64,000 nucleotides of DNA, taken from positions 62,001-126,000 of the forward strand of contig NZ_LIXJ01000019.1 of NCBI RefSeq assembly GCF_001905795.1, read 5' to 3'. Of this stretch, positions 56,223 through 63,420 are shown in pieces; positions within the stretch are counted from its first letter, which is position 1; each line of letters starts with the position of its first letter. This DNA is from Streptomyces sp. CB01580 (GTDB lineage: Bacteria; Actinomycetota; Actinomycetes; Streptomycetales; Streptomycetaceae). The translations under genes were made by a program, and so were the position numbers. The notes beneath the pieces are model-generated. The model worked only from the letters and a program-made list of their open reading frames with translations, made no database searches and had not been told where the DNA came from.

Positions 56223-56291
56223 CCTCCCGAGATCAGAGTCGGCGGCGGCGATTTCGTTTCAGGAAGGAGCCGCAGCCCGCGCACCGGGAGG
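56223..56291 (-). ncRNA. Compact Y-type RNA without tRNA module
   Basis: A 69-nt structure with the same plan as its neighbours. The outer stem is CCTCCCG / CGGGAGG (56285-56291, 56223-56229). The loops are GTGCGCG on the 5' side and GACTCTGATCT on the 3' side. The 9-bp stem is GGCTGCGGC / GCCGCCGCC with one T-C mismatch (56269-56277, 56241-56249), and TCCTTCC is in the place of TACTTCC. Then only a short TGAAACGAAATC loop closes it. There is no T-arm or D-arm. It looks like a bare Ro-binding stem, comparable in idea to Y RNAs lacking an effector module. Confidence 0.7.
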
Positions 56292-56316
56292 TGCAGTCAT
56301 TGCTGATGCAATTGTG

Positions 56317-56457
56317 ATGCCCAGAGATCCAGGTCGGCGGAACCGACGATGGTGCTCTTGCCACTGAGCTACACCGGATCGAGATCCGGTGGCGGGAATC
56401 GAACCCGCGGCCTCCCCATTAAGAGTGGAAGTAGGTCCTGCCTGCGCACCTGGGCAC
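56317..56457 (-). ncRNA. Y RNA with tRNA-like module (first copy)
   Basis: A 141-nt structure on the minus strand. The outer stem is GTGCCCAG (56457-56450) with CTGGGCAT (56324-56317). The loops are GTGCGCA and GACCTGGATCT. The 9-bp stem is GGCAGGACC / GGTTCCGCC with one A-C mismatch and one wobble (56434-56442, 56336-56344), then TACTTCC and a short inner stem ATGG/CCAT. The permuted tRNA mimic: T-arm GCGGG-TTCGATT-CCCGC (56392-56408), acceptor hairpin ACCGGA-TCTCGA-TCCGGT (56373-56390), D-arm GCTC-AGTGGCAA-GAGC (56354-56369). T-loop and D-loop residues match true tRNAs closely. Confidence 0.85.
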
Positions 56458-56464
56458 GAACAGG

Positions 56465-56470
56465 ACTCTA
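56465..56470 (-). promoter_or_regulatory. Candidate -10 element of the Y RNA-Ro operon
   Basis: TAGAGT on the minus strand, 7 nt before the outer stem of the first Y RNA. It fits the TAnnnT -10 pattern and would place the transcript start at the base of that stem. No convincing -35 is visible. Confidence 0.35.
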
Positions 56471-56587
56471 AAGGGGAAGCCGCGTCGGACGCGAGGGATT
56501 TACGCACGCACGTACGAGCGCACACGCGTACGAGCTCATACGTGTACGCGGCGAAGGGGTGGCCCGTACGCGGACGGGGAACCGAAC

Positions 56588-56644
56588 GGGCCGGGTCCGT
56601 CCGTGCGGGCCGGGTCCGTCCGTGCGGGCCGGGTCCGTCCGTAC
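56588..56644. repeat. Three 19-bp tandem repeats
   Basis: GGGCCGGGTCCGTCCGTGC three times in a row at 56588, 56607 and 56626, the third with one change (TAC at the end). They lie 25 nt past the stop of the PhoX-like gene, between it and the Y RNA promoter region. Confidence 0.85.
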
Positions 56645-56668
56645 GGGCCCGGCCGCGCGGACGGTGCG

Positions 56669-58132
56669 TCAGTGGCGGTTCGGCTGCCGCTTCCAGGGGC
56701 CGGTGATGGCGAGCATGATGCCCGGGTCCTGGATGTTGGCGTACAGCGTCCGGCCGTCGGGCGAGAACGTCACCCCGGTGAACTCGCTGTACTCCGGCTC
56801 CTGTTCGCTGCCGATGTTCAGCTCGTTGCGGGCGATCGGGTACGTGCGGCCGCTCTCCGTCGCCCCGAACAGGTGCTGGAGGCCGTCGCCGTCCTCGGCG
56901 ATGACCAGACCGCCGTACGGCGAGACGGTGATGTTGTCCGGGCCGTCGAAGGCGCCTTCCTTCGACGGATCCGGGTTCACGCCCAGCAGCACCTTCAGCG
57001 TCAGCGTGCGGCGCTTCGGCTCGTAGAACCAAACCTGGCCGTCGTGCCGGCCGGGGCTCTCCGCGCGGGCGAACGAGGAGACGATGTACGCGCCGCCGTC
57101 ACCCCACCACATGCCCTCCAGCTTGCGCGCGCGGGTGACCTCGCCGTCCGCGAACTGCTTGCGCACCGAGACGGTCTTCGCGTCGCGGTCGGGGACGTCG
57201 ACCCAGTCCACCCCGTACACCGTGCCGATCCGCGTGGCCCGGGACAGGTCGTCGACGAACGCCCCGTTGCGGTCGAAGCACTTGAACGCCTGGAGCACAC
57301 CGGCGTCGTCGGCGAGCGTGCGCAGCCTGCCGCGGCCGTGCCGGAAGCCGTGCGGCGGCACCCAGCGGTAGAGCAGCCCGTTGGGGCCGGAGGCGTCCTC
57401 GGTCAGGTAGGCGTGGCCGCGCTTGGGGTCGATGACGACGGCCTCGTGGGCGTACCGGCCGAACGCCTTGATCGGGCGCGGGTCGCGATTGGCGCGCCGG
57501 TCGTACGGGTCGACCTCGAAGACGTAGCCGTGGTCCTTGAGCAGTCCGTTCTTGCCCGCCTTGTCCTCGGTCTCCTCGCAGGTGAGCCAGGTGCCCCACG
57601 GGGTGGCGCCGCCCGCGCAGTTGGTGGAGGTGCCGGCGATGCCGACCCACTCGGCGGTGCGGCCGTCGCGGCGGGTCTCCACGACCGTGCAGCCACCGGC
57701 CGCGACCGGGTCGTAGACCAGACCCTCGGTGAGCGGCACGGGGTGCTCCCAGCCGGCGCGGGTGCCGCTCAGCTCGTGGTTGTTGACGAGCAGGGTGACA
57801 CCGCGGGGGCCCTCGAAGGTGGCCGTGCCGTCGTGGTTGGACGGGGTGTACTCGCCGGTCTCCAGCCTGGTGACACCGCAGTGGGTGATGACCTCGTAGG
57901 AGAACCCGGCGGGCAGCGCCAGGATGCCCTTCGGGTCGGAGACCAGCGGTCCGTAGCCGGGCTCGTCCTGGTGACCGTGCCCGTGTCCATGGCCGTTGCC
58001 GTGACCGTGCTTCGGGTCCCCGGCGGCCAGGGCGCCGGGAGCGGTGGCCAGCGCGGCGACCGTACCGGTCAGCGCGATGCCGGCACCGGTGAGGGCGGAC
58101 TGTCTGGTGAATTCCCTGCGCGTGAAGGACAT
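56669..58132 (-). CDS. PhoX-like DUF839 protein, Tat-exported
   Basis: A 487-aa secreted beta-propeller-type protein of the DUF839/PhoX family (calcium-iron alkaline phosphatases and relatives). The N-terminus has a twin-arginine signal (SFTRREFTRQSALTGAGIAL, cleavage near ALAAG), followed by a His/Gly-rich stretch at about 40-54. Conserved blocks are NNHELSGTRAGW, GGCTVVETRRDGR, GTSTNCAGGATPWGTWLTCEE, YGRYAHEAVVIDP-like residues and YSEFTGVTFSPDGRTLYANIQDPG. ATG 58132 follows AGGAGTGACGTG. Phosphatase activity is inferred from the family; some members have other roles. Confidence 0.88.
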   Translation of the reverse strand: MSFTRREFTRQSALTGAGIALTGTVAALATAPGALAAGDPKHGHGNGHGHGHGHQDEPGYGPLVSDPKGILALPAGFSYEVITHCGVTRLETGEYTPSNHDGTATFEGPRGVTLLVNNHELSGTRAGWEHPVPLTEGLVYDPVAAGGCTVVETRRDGRTAEWVGIAGTSTNCAGGATPWGTWLTCEETEDKAGKNGLLKDHGYVFEVDPYDRRANRDPRPIKAFGRYAHEAVVIDPKRGHAYLTEDASGPNGLLYRWVPPHGFRHGRGRLRTLADDAGVLQAFKCFDRNGAFVDDLSRATRIGTVYGVDWVDVPDRDAKTVSVRKQFADGEVTRARKLEGMWWGDGGAYIVSSFARAESPGRHDGQVWFYEPKRRTLTLKVLLGVNPDPSKEGAFDGPDNITVSPYGGLVIAEDGDGLQHLFGATESGRTYPIARNELNIGSEQEPEYSEFTGVTFSPDGRTLYANIQDPGIMLAITGPWKRQPNRH

Positions 58133-58475
58133 CACGTCACTCCTGGAACGACTGGGCGGGTTGTTGGCGCGCCCACACTGACGCTCCTGCCCCAACTCCA
58201 GTTGAACTGCGGGCGACGCCCCGGGGCATCCTTCCTGTGCAGTTGACCGAATGCGATCGGCCGAAAGTATGCGACCAGCCGAAAGTCCTTGACCGGCTGC
58301 CGCGTTCGGGCGACCGGACGGCCGCCGCGACGGCCTGGCGGGTCCGGCCGCCTGTCTGCCGGACCCGCCCGTCATGCCACGTTCACCCCGGGCGCCGATC
58401 GTCTACGCGCTCTCAGGCACCTGTCCTTCAGGGGGACTTGAGGCGTTCGCGCCTCGCTCGATCGTGCGGCCTGCC
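58133..58475. other. Intergenic region with hairpin and possible PHO-like repeat
   Basis: No gene. On the minus strand GTTCAACTGGA (58207-58197) is followed at 11-nt spacing by GTTGGGGCAGG (58196-58186), a weak resemblance to PHO box units ahead of the PhoX-like gene. At 58440-58455 GAGGCG-TTCG-CGCCTC forms a perfect small hairpin that may end the minus-strand gene at 58476. Confidence 0.35.
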
Positions 58476-59942
58476 TCAGGCGCCCGCGCGCGAGCGCGCC
58501 TTGAACGCCGCCTTGCGGGCCTCCTTGGCCTTCTTCTTGTCGCTGTGCAGCTGCCCCATCGCGTCGAGGACGTCCGCCGTCGCGGGGTGCTCCACCCGCC
58601 ACACCTCGCCGAAGAAGCCGCTGTGCCGGTCTGCCAGGCTCTCGACGAGCCCCTGGAGCTCTTCCAGGTCGCCCTCGGCCTCCAGTTGGGCCGCGATGGT
58701 GTCGACGGCGAGCCAGAAGATCATCGGCTCCGGCGGCGCGGGCACGTCCGCCGCGCCCAGCTCCACGAGCCAGACCCGGGCGAGGCCGCCCAGCTCGGGA
58801 TCGTCCAGCACCGCGCGCACCGCGGGCTCCGCCTCCGCGCCGACCAGGGAGAGCGCCTGCTGGCAGTGGAGCCGGCGCAGGGGCGCCTCCTGGTCCATAC
58901 CCCGCGCCGCCGCGAGGAGTTCGGCCGCGGCACCGTCCGCGCCGCGGCGGGCGAGCCACAGTTCGGACTCGGCGCGGGCCGCCGCCTCGGGGTAGTGGGC
59001 GATACCGCCGAGGAGCACGTCGGCCCCCTTGTCCACGAGGTCACCGACCGCCGGGGCGTCCACGCCCGCCTCCAGCATCCGGGCCCGGATGCCGTACAGA
59101 CCGAGAGGGGTCAGCTTCACCATGCCGTACCGGGTGACGTCCTCGTCGTCGGCCTGCGGGTCGGCGTCCTCGCTCTCCTCGACCAGCAACGCCTCGTCCA
59201 CCGGCTGGTACTCGACGATCCCGATGGGTTCGAGGACCCGGAACTGGTCGTCGAGCCGCATCATCGCCTCGGACACCTCTTCAAGGATGTCGTCGGTGGG
59301 TTCGCCCATGTCGTCCGGCACGATCACCGAGGCGGCGAGCGCGGGCAGCGGCACCGGGGGCGTCCGTACGCCGCCGTCACCGGCGCCGTCGCCGACGGTG
59401 AGCAGGTACAGATTGCCGAGGACCCCGTCGAGGAACTCCGCCTCGGCCTCCGGGTCCCAGTCCAGGGCGTCGAAGTCGACCGAACCGTCCTCGGAGACGA
59501 GGTCGGCCAGGTCGTCGAAGACCGGCGCGGTGGCGTCGGCGTAGGCGGCCTCCAGACCGTCGAGCCAGATCGAGAGGACGTCCCGCGGCGAGCCTCCGGT
59601 GATCAGCGCCAGGTTCTCGCCCGCGGTGGCGGTCCCCTCCGCGTCCGGTCCGGCGTCCTCGTCCGGGTCCTCGACGTCGACGAGCCCCGTGTCGACCGCG
59701 AGCCGCCACGCCTCGCTCGCCTCCGCCGCGCCCTCCTCGTCCGCCGCGAGGCCGAGGTGCTCGGCCGCCGCGGGCAGCTGTGCCTCGACCAGCTCGCCAC
59801 CGGCACCGACCCTGGTCTCCGGGCCGGCCCAGCGCGCGAGCCGGACGGCACGGGCCAGCAGCGGTGCGGCGAGCGCGTCCCGCGCCAGCTCGGCTTCGGT
59901 GTGCAGCCGTACGGGCGGCAGGGTGGGGCGCTCTGCGGACAT
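58476..59942 (-). CDS. HEAT-like helical repeat protein, paralogue of the 3626-5005 gene
   Basis: An acidic, Ala/Leu/Glu-rich soluble protein of 488 aa built of many short helices, suggesting a HEAT/ARM solenoid. It aligns end to end in pattern with the protein at 3626-5005: AELARDALA...RAVRLARWAG, LVGAEAEPAVRAVLDDPEL, ARVWLVELGAA, FWLAVDTIAA and the final KKAKEARKAAFKARSRAG. It has no catalytic motif. It is far more acidic than its relative, with D/E-rich inserts at about 78-95 and 150-185. ATG 59942 has CGAGGAGAATCACCAG before it. The function is unknown. Confidence 0.8.
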   Translation of the reverse strand: MSAERPTLPPVRLHTEAELARDALAAPLLARAVRLARWAGPETRVGAGGELVEAQLPAAAEHLGLAADEEGAAEASEAWRLAVDTGLVDVEDPDEDAGPDAEGTATAGENLALITGGSPRDVLSIWLDGLEAAYADATAPVFDDLADLVSEDGSVDFDALDWDPEAEAEFLDGVLGNLYLLTVGDGAGDGGVRTPPVPLPALAASVIVPDDMGEPTDDILEEVSEAMMRLDDQFRVLEPIGIVEYQPVDEALLVEESEDADPQADDEDVTRYGMVKLTPLGLYGIRARMLEAGVDAPAVGDLVDKGADVLLGGIAHYPEAAARAESELWLARRGADGAAAELLAAARGMDQEAPLRRLHCQQALSLVGAEAEPAVRAVLDDPELGGLARVWLVELGAADVPAPPEPMIFWLAVDTIAAQLEAEGDLEELQGLVESLADRHSGFFGEVWRVEHPATADVLDAMGQLHSDKKKAKEARKAAFKARSRAGA

Positions 59943-60343
59943 CTGGTGATTCTCCTCGGGCGTACGGGGCGTACCGGGTCAGGCGGCCCAGCGTAGACGC
60001 ATTTCGTCCCATGCCGCCCGGCTCGGGCGAAGGACGACGGCGGGACTCCCGGGGGCCCTTGACAACTGCCCGGCGCACACACGAGATTGACGCGCGTAGA
60101 TCCACGTGGAGGCCATCGGCTCCTCTCGCAGGCCGTCGGCCCCTCGCGCGGACCACCGACCGTACGGGCTGCCGGCCCGTACGTGCTCCCGCACCGGAGG
60201 CGGCCGGGCCCGGGGACACCCCTGTCCGGGCGTGCTCCCGATCCACGCGGAGTCCCGCCCGTCCGCGCCGTTCCTCCCGAGCCCCCGACCTCCCTCGACA
60301 CCCCCGATCTCCCTCGACGACCCTCGACCTCCCGGAGCCCGTG
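59943..60343. other. Divergent intergenic region, possible promoter
   Basis: No gene. TTGACA at 60059-60064 followed after 17 nt by CGAGAT is the best promoter-like pair for the secreted nuclease gene, with a poor -10. The last 100 nt are a pyrimidine-rich leader with repeated CTCCCTCGAC. Confidence 0.3.
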
Positions 60344-62218
60344 ATGCCCGCCGCATCGTCCAGAACGACCGCCGTCTCCGCCGTAGTCACCGCCGCACTC
60401 GCGGCGGGCTTGCTGACCGGCGCTGCCACCACCTCCGCGTCCGCCGCCTCCTCCGCTTCTCCGTCCCCCTCCGGCTCCTCCGCCGACGGCCCGGTCAGGA
60501 TCCACGACATCCAGGGCTCCACCCGCATATCCCCGCTCGTCGGCCGGCAGGTGAGCGGTGTCACCGGCATCGTCACGGGGGTGCGGACCTACGGTTCGAA
60601 GGGCTTCTGGTTCCAGGACCCGCGTCCGGACGCCGACCCCGCCACCAGCGAGGGGATCTTCGTCTTCACCTCGTCCGCGCCGACGGTCGCGGTCGGCGAC
60701 GCGGTCACGGTCTCCGGCACCGTCACCGAGTACGTCCCGGGCGGTGTCGCCTCGGGCAACCAGTCGCTCACCCAGATCAGCAAGCCCACCGTCGAGGTGG
60801 TGTCCTCCGGCAACCCGCTGCCCGCGCCGGTGACGATCTCCGCACGCTCGGTCCCCTCCCGGTACGCGCCGGCGGGAGACCCGGCGGCGGGCGGTTCCGT
60901 CAACGCCCTCCCCCTCGCCCCCTCGCGCTACGCCCTGGACCACTACGAGTCACTGGAGGGCATGAACGTCCGGATCGGTTCCGCGCGGGTGGTCGGCGCC
61001 ACCGACCCGTACTCCGAGCTGTGGGTGACGGTGAAGCCGCACGAGCACGCCAACCGGAGGGGCGGCACGGTCTACGGCTCGTACGACGCGCAGAACACGG
61101 GCCGGCTCCAGATCCAGTCGCTGGTGCCGCTCGCCGAACGCCCCTTCCCGACCGCCGACGTCGGTGACGTGCTGTCCGGCACGACCGAGGGGCCGCTCGA
61201 CTTCAACCAGTACGGCGGCTACACGCTGGCCGCCCGCACACTGGGCGAGGTCACCGGCAAGGGTCTGCGCCAGGAGACGACCCGCGAGCAGCGCCGCGGC
61301 GAACTGGCGGTGGCGACGTACAACGTCGAGAACCTCGACCCGACCGATCCGCAGGAGAAGTTCGACGCGCTCGCCACCGCGGTGGTGAACAACCTCGCCT
61401 CGCCCGACATCGTCGCGCTGGAGGAGATCCAGGACGACAACGGCGCCAAGGACGACGGCACGGTCTCCGCCGACCGCACCGTCGCGAAGTTCGTCGACGC
61501 GATCGTGGCCGCGGGCGGCCCGGCGTACCAGTGGCGTTCCGTCGACCCTCAGGACAAGAAGGACGGCGGCGAGCCCGGCGGCAACATCCGCCAGGTGTTC
61601 CTCTTCAACCCGGAGCGGGTGTCGTTCACCCACCGCGCGGGCGGCGACGCCACGACGGCGACCGGCGTCGTGCGGGAGCGGGGCCGGGCGGCGCTGACCC
61701 ACTCCCCCGGCCGGATCGACCCGGCGAACGCGGCGTGGGAGAACAGCCGCAAGCCGCTCGTCGGGGAGTTCGTCTTCCGCGGCCGCACGGTCTTCGTCGT
61801 CGCCAACCACTTCGCGTCCAAGGGCGGCGACGAGTCCCTCGTCTCCCAGCACCAGCCGCCGACCCGTTCGTCCGAGGTGCAGCGGCACGCACAGGCCGGG
61901 GTCGTCAACACCTTCGTCAAGAAGCTGCTGAGCGTCCAGAAGAACGCCGACGTGCTGGTCGTCGGCGACATCAACGACTTCGAGTTCTCCGGCACGACCA
62001 AGGCGCTCACGGCCGGTGGCGTGCTGTACCCGGCCGTGAGGTCGCTGCCGCGCGCGGAGCGCTACTCGTACGTCTACCAGGGCAACAGCCAGGTCCTCGA
62101 CCAGATCCTGACCAGCCCGTCGATCGACGACTTCGAGTACGACAGCGTGCACATCAACGCCGAGTTCGCCGCGCAGAACAGCGACCACGACCCGCAGGTG
62201 CTCCGCTTCCGTCCGTGA
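60344..62218 (+). CDS. Secreted endonuclease/exonuclease/phosphatase-family protein
   Basis: A 624-aa exported protein. A Sec signal peptide occupies about 1-35 (AVSAVVTAALAAGLLTGAAT ... ASAAS). An OB-like domain of the NucH/ExeM type follows (about 45-290; RIHDIQGSTRISPLVGRQVSGV-type opening residues and GFWFQDPRPDADPATSEGIF). The EEP nuclease domain (about 320-620) has ATYNVENLDP, the metal glutamate in VALEEIQDDNG, VFVVANHFASKG, VVGDINDFEFSG and the final NSDHDPQVLRF. It probably scavenges extracellular DNA or phosphodiesters. The ATG at 60344 follows GGAGCCCGTG. Confidence 0.9.
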   Translation: MPAASSRTTAVSAVVTAALAAGLLTGAATTSASAASSASPSPSGSSADGPVRIHDIQGSTRISPLVGRQVSGVTGIVTGVRTYGSKGFWFQDPRPDADPATSEGIFVFTSSAPTVAVGDAVTVSGTVTEYVPGGVASGNQSLTQISKPTVEVVSSGNPLPAPVTISARSVPSRYAPAGDPAAGGSVNALPLAPSRYALDHYESLEGMNVRIGSARVVGATDPYSELWVTVKPHEHANRRGGTVYGSYDAQNTGRLQIQSLVPLAERPFPTADVGDVLSGTTEGPLDFNQYGGYTLAARTLGEVTGKGLRQETTREQRRGELAVATYNVENLDPTDPQEKFDALATAVVNNLASPDIVALEEIQDDNGAKDDGTVSADRTVAKFVDAIVAAGGPAYQWRSVDPQDKKDGGEPGGNIRQVFLFNPERVSFTHRAGGDATTATGVVRERGRAALTHSPGRIDPANAAWENSRKPLVGEFVFRGRTVFVVANHFASKGGDESLVSQHQPPTRSSEVQRHAQAGVVNTFVKKLLSVQKNADVLVVGDINDFEFSGTTKALTAGGVLYPAVRSLPRAERYSYVYQGNSQVLDQILTSPSIDDFEYDSVHINAEFAAQNSDHDPQVLRFRP

Positions 62219-62220
62219 GC

Positions 62221-62370
62221 CGTGGCGGGGCGGGACGGCCCCGAGCCGACCGGAGCGGAACGGGACGGTCCCGAGCCGGACGTGGCGGGCCGGGACGGTC
62301 CCGAGCCGGACGTGGCGGGCCGGGACGGTCCTGAGCCGGACGTGGCGGGCCGGGACGGTCCTGAGCCGGA
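62221..62370. repeat. Five 30-bp tandem repeats
   Basis: Units of 30 bp at 62221, 62251, 62281, 62311 and 62341, beginning CGTGGCGGGCCGGGACGGTC; the last three are nearly identical and the first two more divergent. Most units contain the palindrome GGGACGGTCCC. There are no spacers, so it is not CRISPR. The array begins 2 nt after the nuclease stop codon, between convergent genes, and may also act as a string of weak terminators. Confidence 0.9.
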
Positions 62371-62451
62371 CGGGCGCGGCCGACCGCGTTCACCCCGGCG
62401 GCTCACGCCCTCCCGCCCGTTCCGCGCCCCGCGTACCCCACGCACCACCTG

Positions 62452-63165
62452 CTACACGCCCGCCCTCGGCCCGATGCTGAGCGCGGGCGCGTAGCGGTTC
62501 ACGGTGCTCGTGGCCACTCCCGGGTAGGACCGCACGCGCTCCCACTGCGGCGTCCTGGACCCGATCCCGTCACCGGGCGCGGCCAGCGCGTCGGCGTGGG
62601 CCCGGGCGCTCTCCCATTCGGCGTAGTTGAGCACACGGGTCCCGTCGACACTCACGTGGAAGTGCGCCGAGATCCCTCCGGGGGCGAGCGCCGGGTCGGT
62701 CCCCAGTGCCTCGAACACCGTGTCCACCCAGTCCCGTTGACGGGCCTTGTCCGCCCCATCGAACTCCACGTCGACGATCACCACGCATCCCGGCTCCCGC
62801 CCGTCCCCCTCCCCCGGCCCCGTCGAGCGGTACATTTCGAGACTGTGCAGCCCGAGCCGCCGGATGCCCGGCACGGCGGCGTCGATGTCCGCGTTGCGCT
62901 CGTCCCGGCCGTGCCGGAAGAAGTCCTGGTACGCCTGCTCCCCACTCCACTGGGTGTAATGGAACAAGGTCTTTCCGTCCTCACCGGTATGGACGGTGTA
63001 CGAAAGCAGTCCCGCATGCGGCCACTCCCTGCTGTCCCACGCCTCGCGGATCGCCTCGACCGTCCGCCGTTGGCGCTCCGGAGTGCCGACATCCCAGGTG
63101 CTCGCCTTGACCAGTCCGACGTCATTGCGGGCAGGATCGGGACGGGATTCGAAACGCACACTCAT
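62452..63165 (-). CDS. Antibiotic biosynthesis monooxygenase-fold protein (tandem ABM domains)
   Basis: A 237-aa protein of two ABM-type ferredoxin-like domains. Domain 1 (about 15-105) has VKASTWDVGTPERQRRTVEA and SYTVHTGEDGKTLFHYTQW; domain 2 (about 120-225) has GCVVIVDVEFDGADKARQ and a late VLNYAEWESARAHADAL. Members are small cofactor-free or heme-handling oxygenases and often have a role in secondary metabolism, but no such cluster is here. ATG 63165 has AGGAGGACCCGTC before it. The function is open. Confidence 0.8.
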   Translation of the reverse strand: MSVRFESRPDPARNDVGLVKASTWDVGTPERQRRTVEAIREAWDSREWPHAGLLSYTVHTGEDGKTLFHYTQWSGEQAYQDFFRHGRDERNADIDAAVPGIRRLGLHSLEMYRSTGPGEGDGREPGCVVIVDVEFDGADKARQRDWVDTVFEALGTDPALAPGGISAHFHVSVDGTRVLNYAEWESARAHADALAAPGDGIGSRTPQWERVRSYPGVATSTVNRYAPALSIGPRAGV

Positions 63166-63420
63166 GACGGGTCCTCCTGACCCGGCGCACCCGTGCGGTA
63201 CGCCGCCGACGGCCACACTGCTACGTCAAGCACACTTGAGGTCAACGGCGCTCCCGCCGCCGGAACCGATGGGACGAACGGGCGAACAGGGCGGACCGGA
63301 GGACCGAGCGGACCAGAAGACGAACCGAGCCGAATGGCGAGCAGAACCGGATGGCGAACCGGGCCGGATGACCGACTGAGCCGGAAGACGGCCGGAACCG
63401 GAAGACGATCGGAGCACCGC

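Noticed and set aside
56094..56442. Two ordinary tRNA genes
   Set aside because: T-arm and D-arm sequences are excellent, but their order is reversed, there is no anticodon arm, and the ends pair into Y-type stems beside a Ro gene.
62221..62370. CRISPR array
   Set aside because: The 30-bp units abut without spacers, and there are no cas genes.
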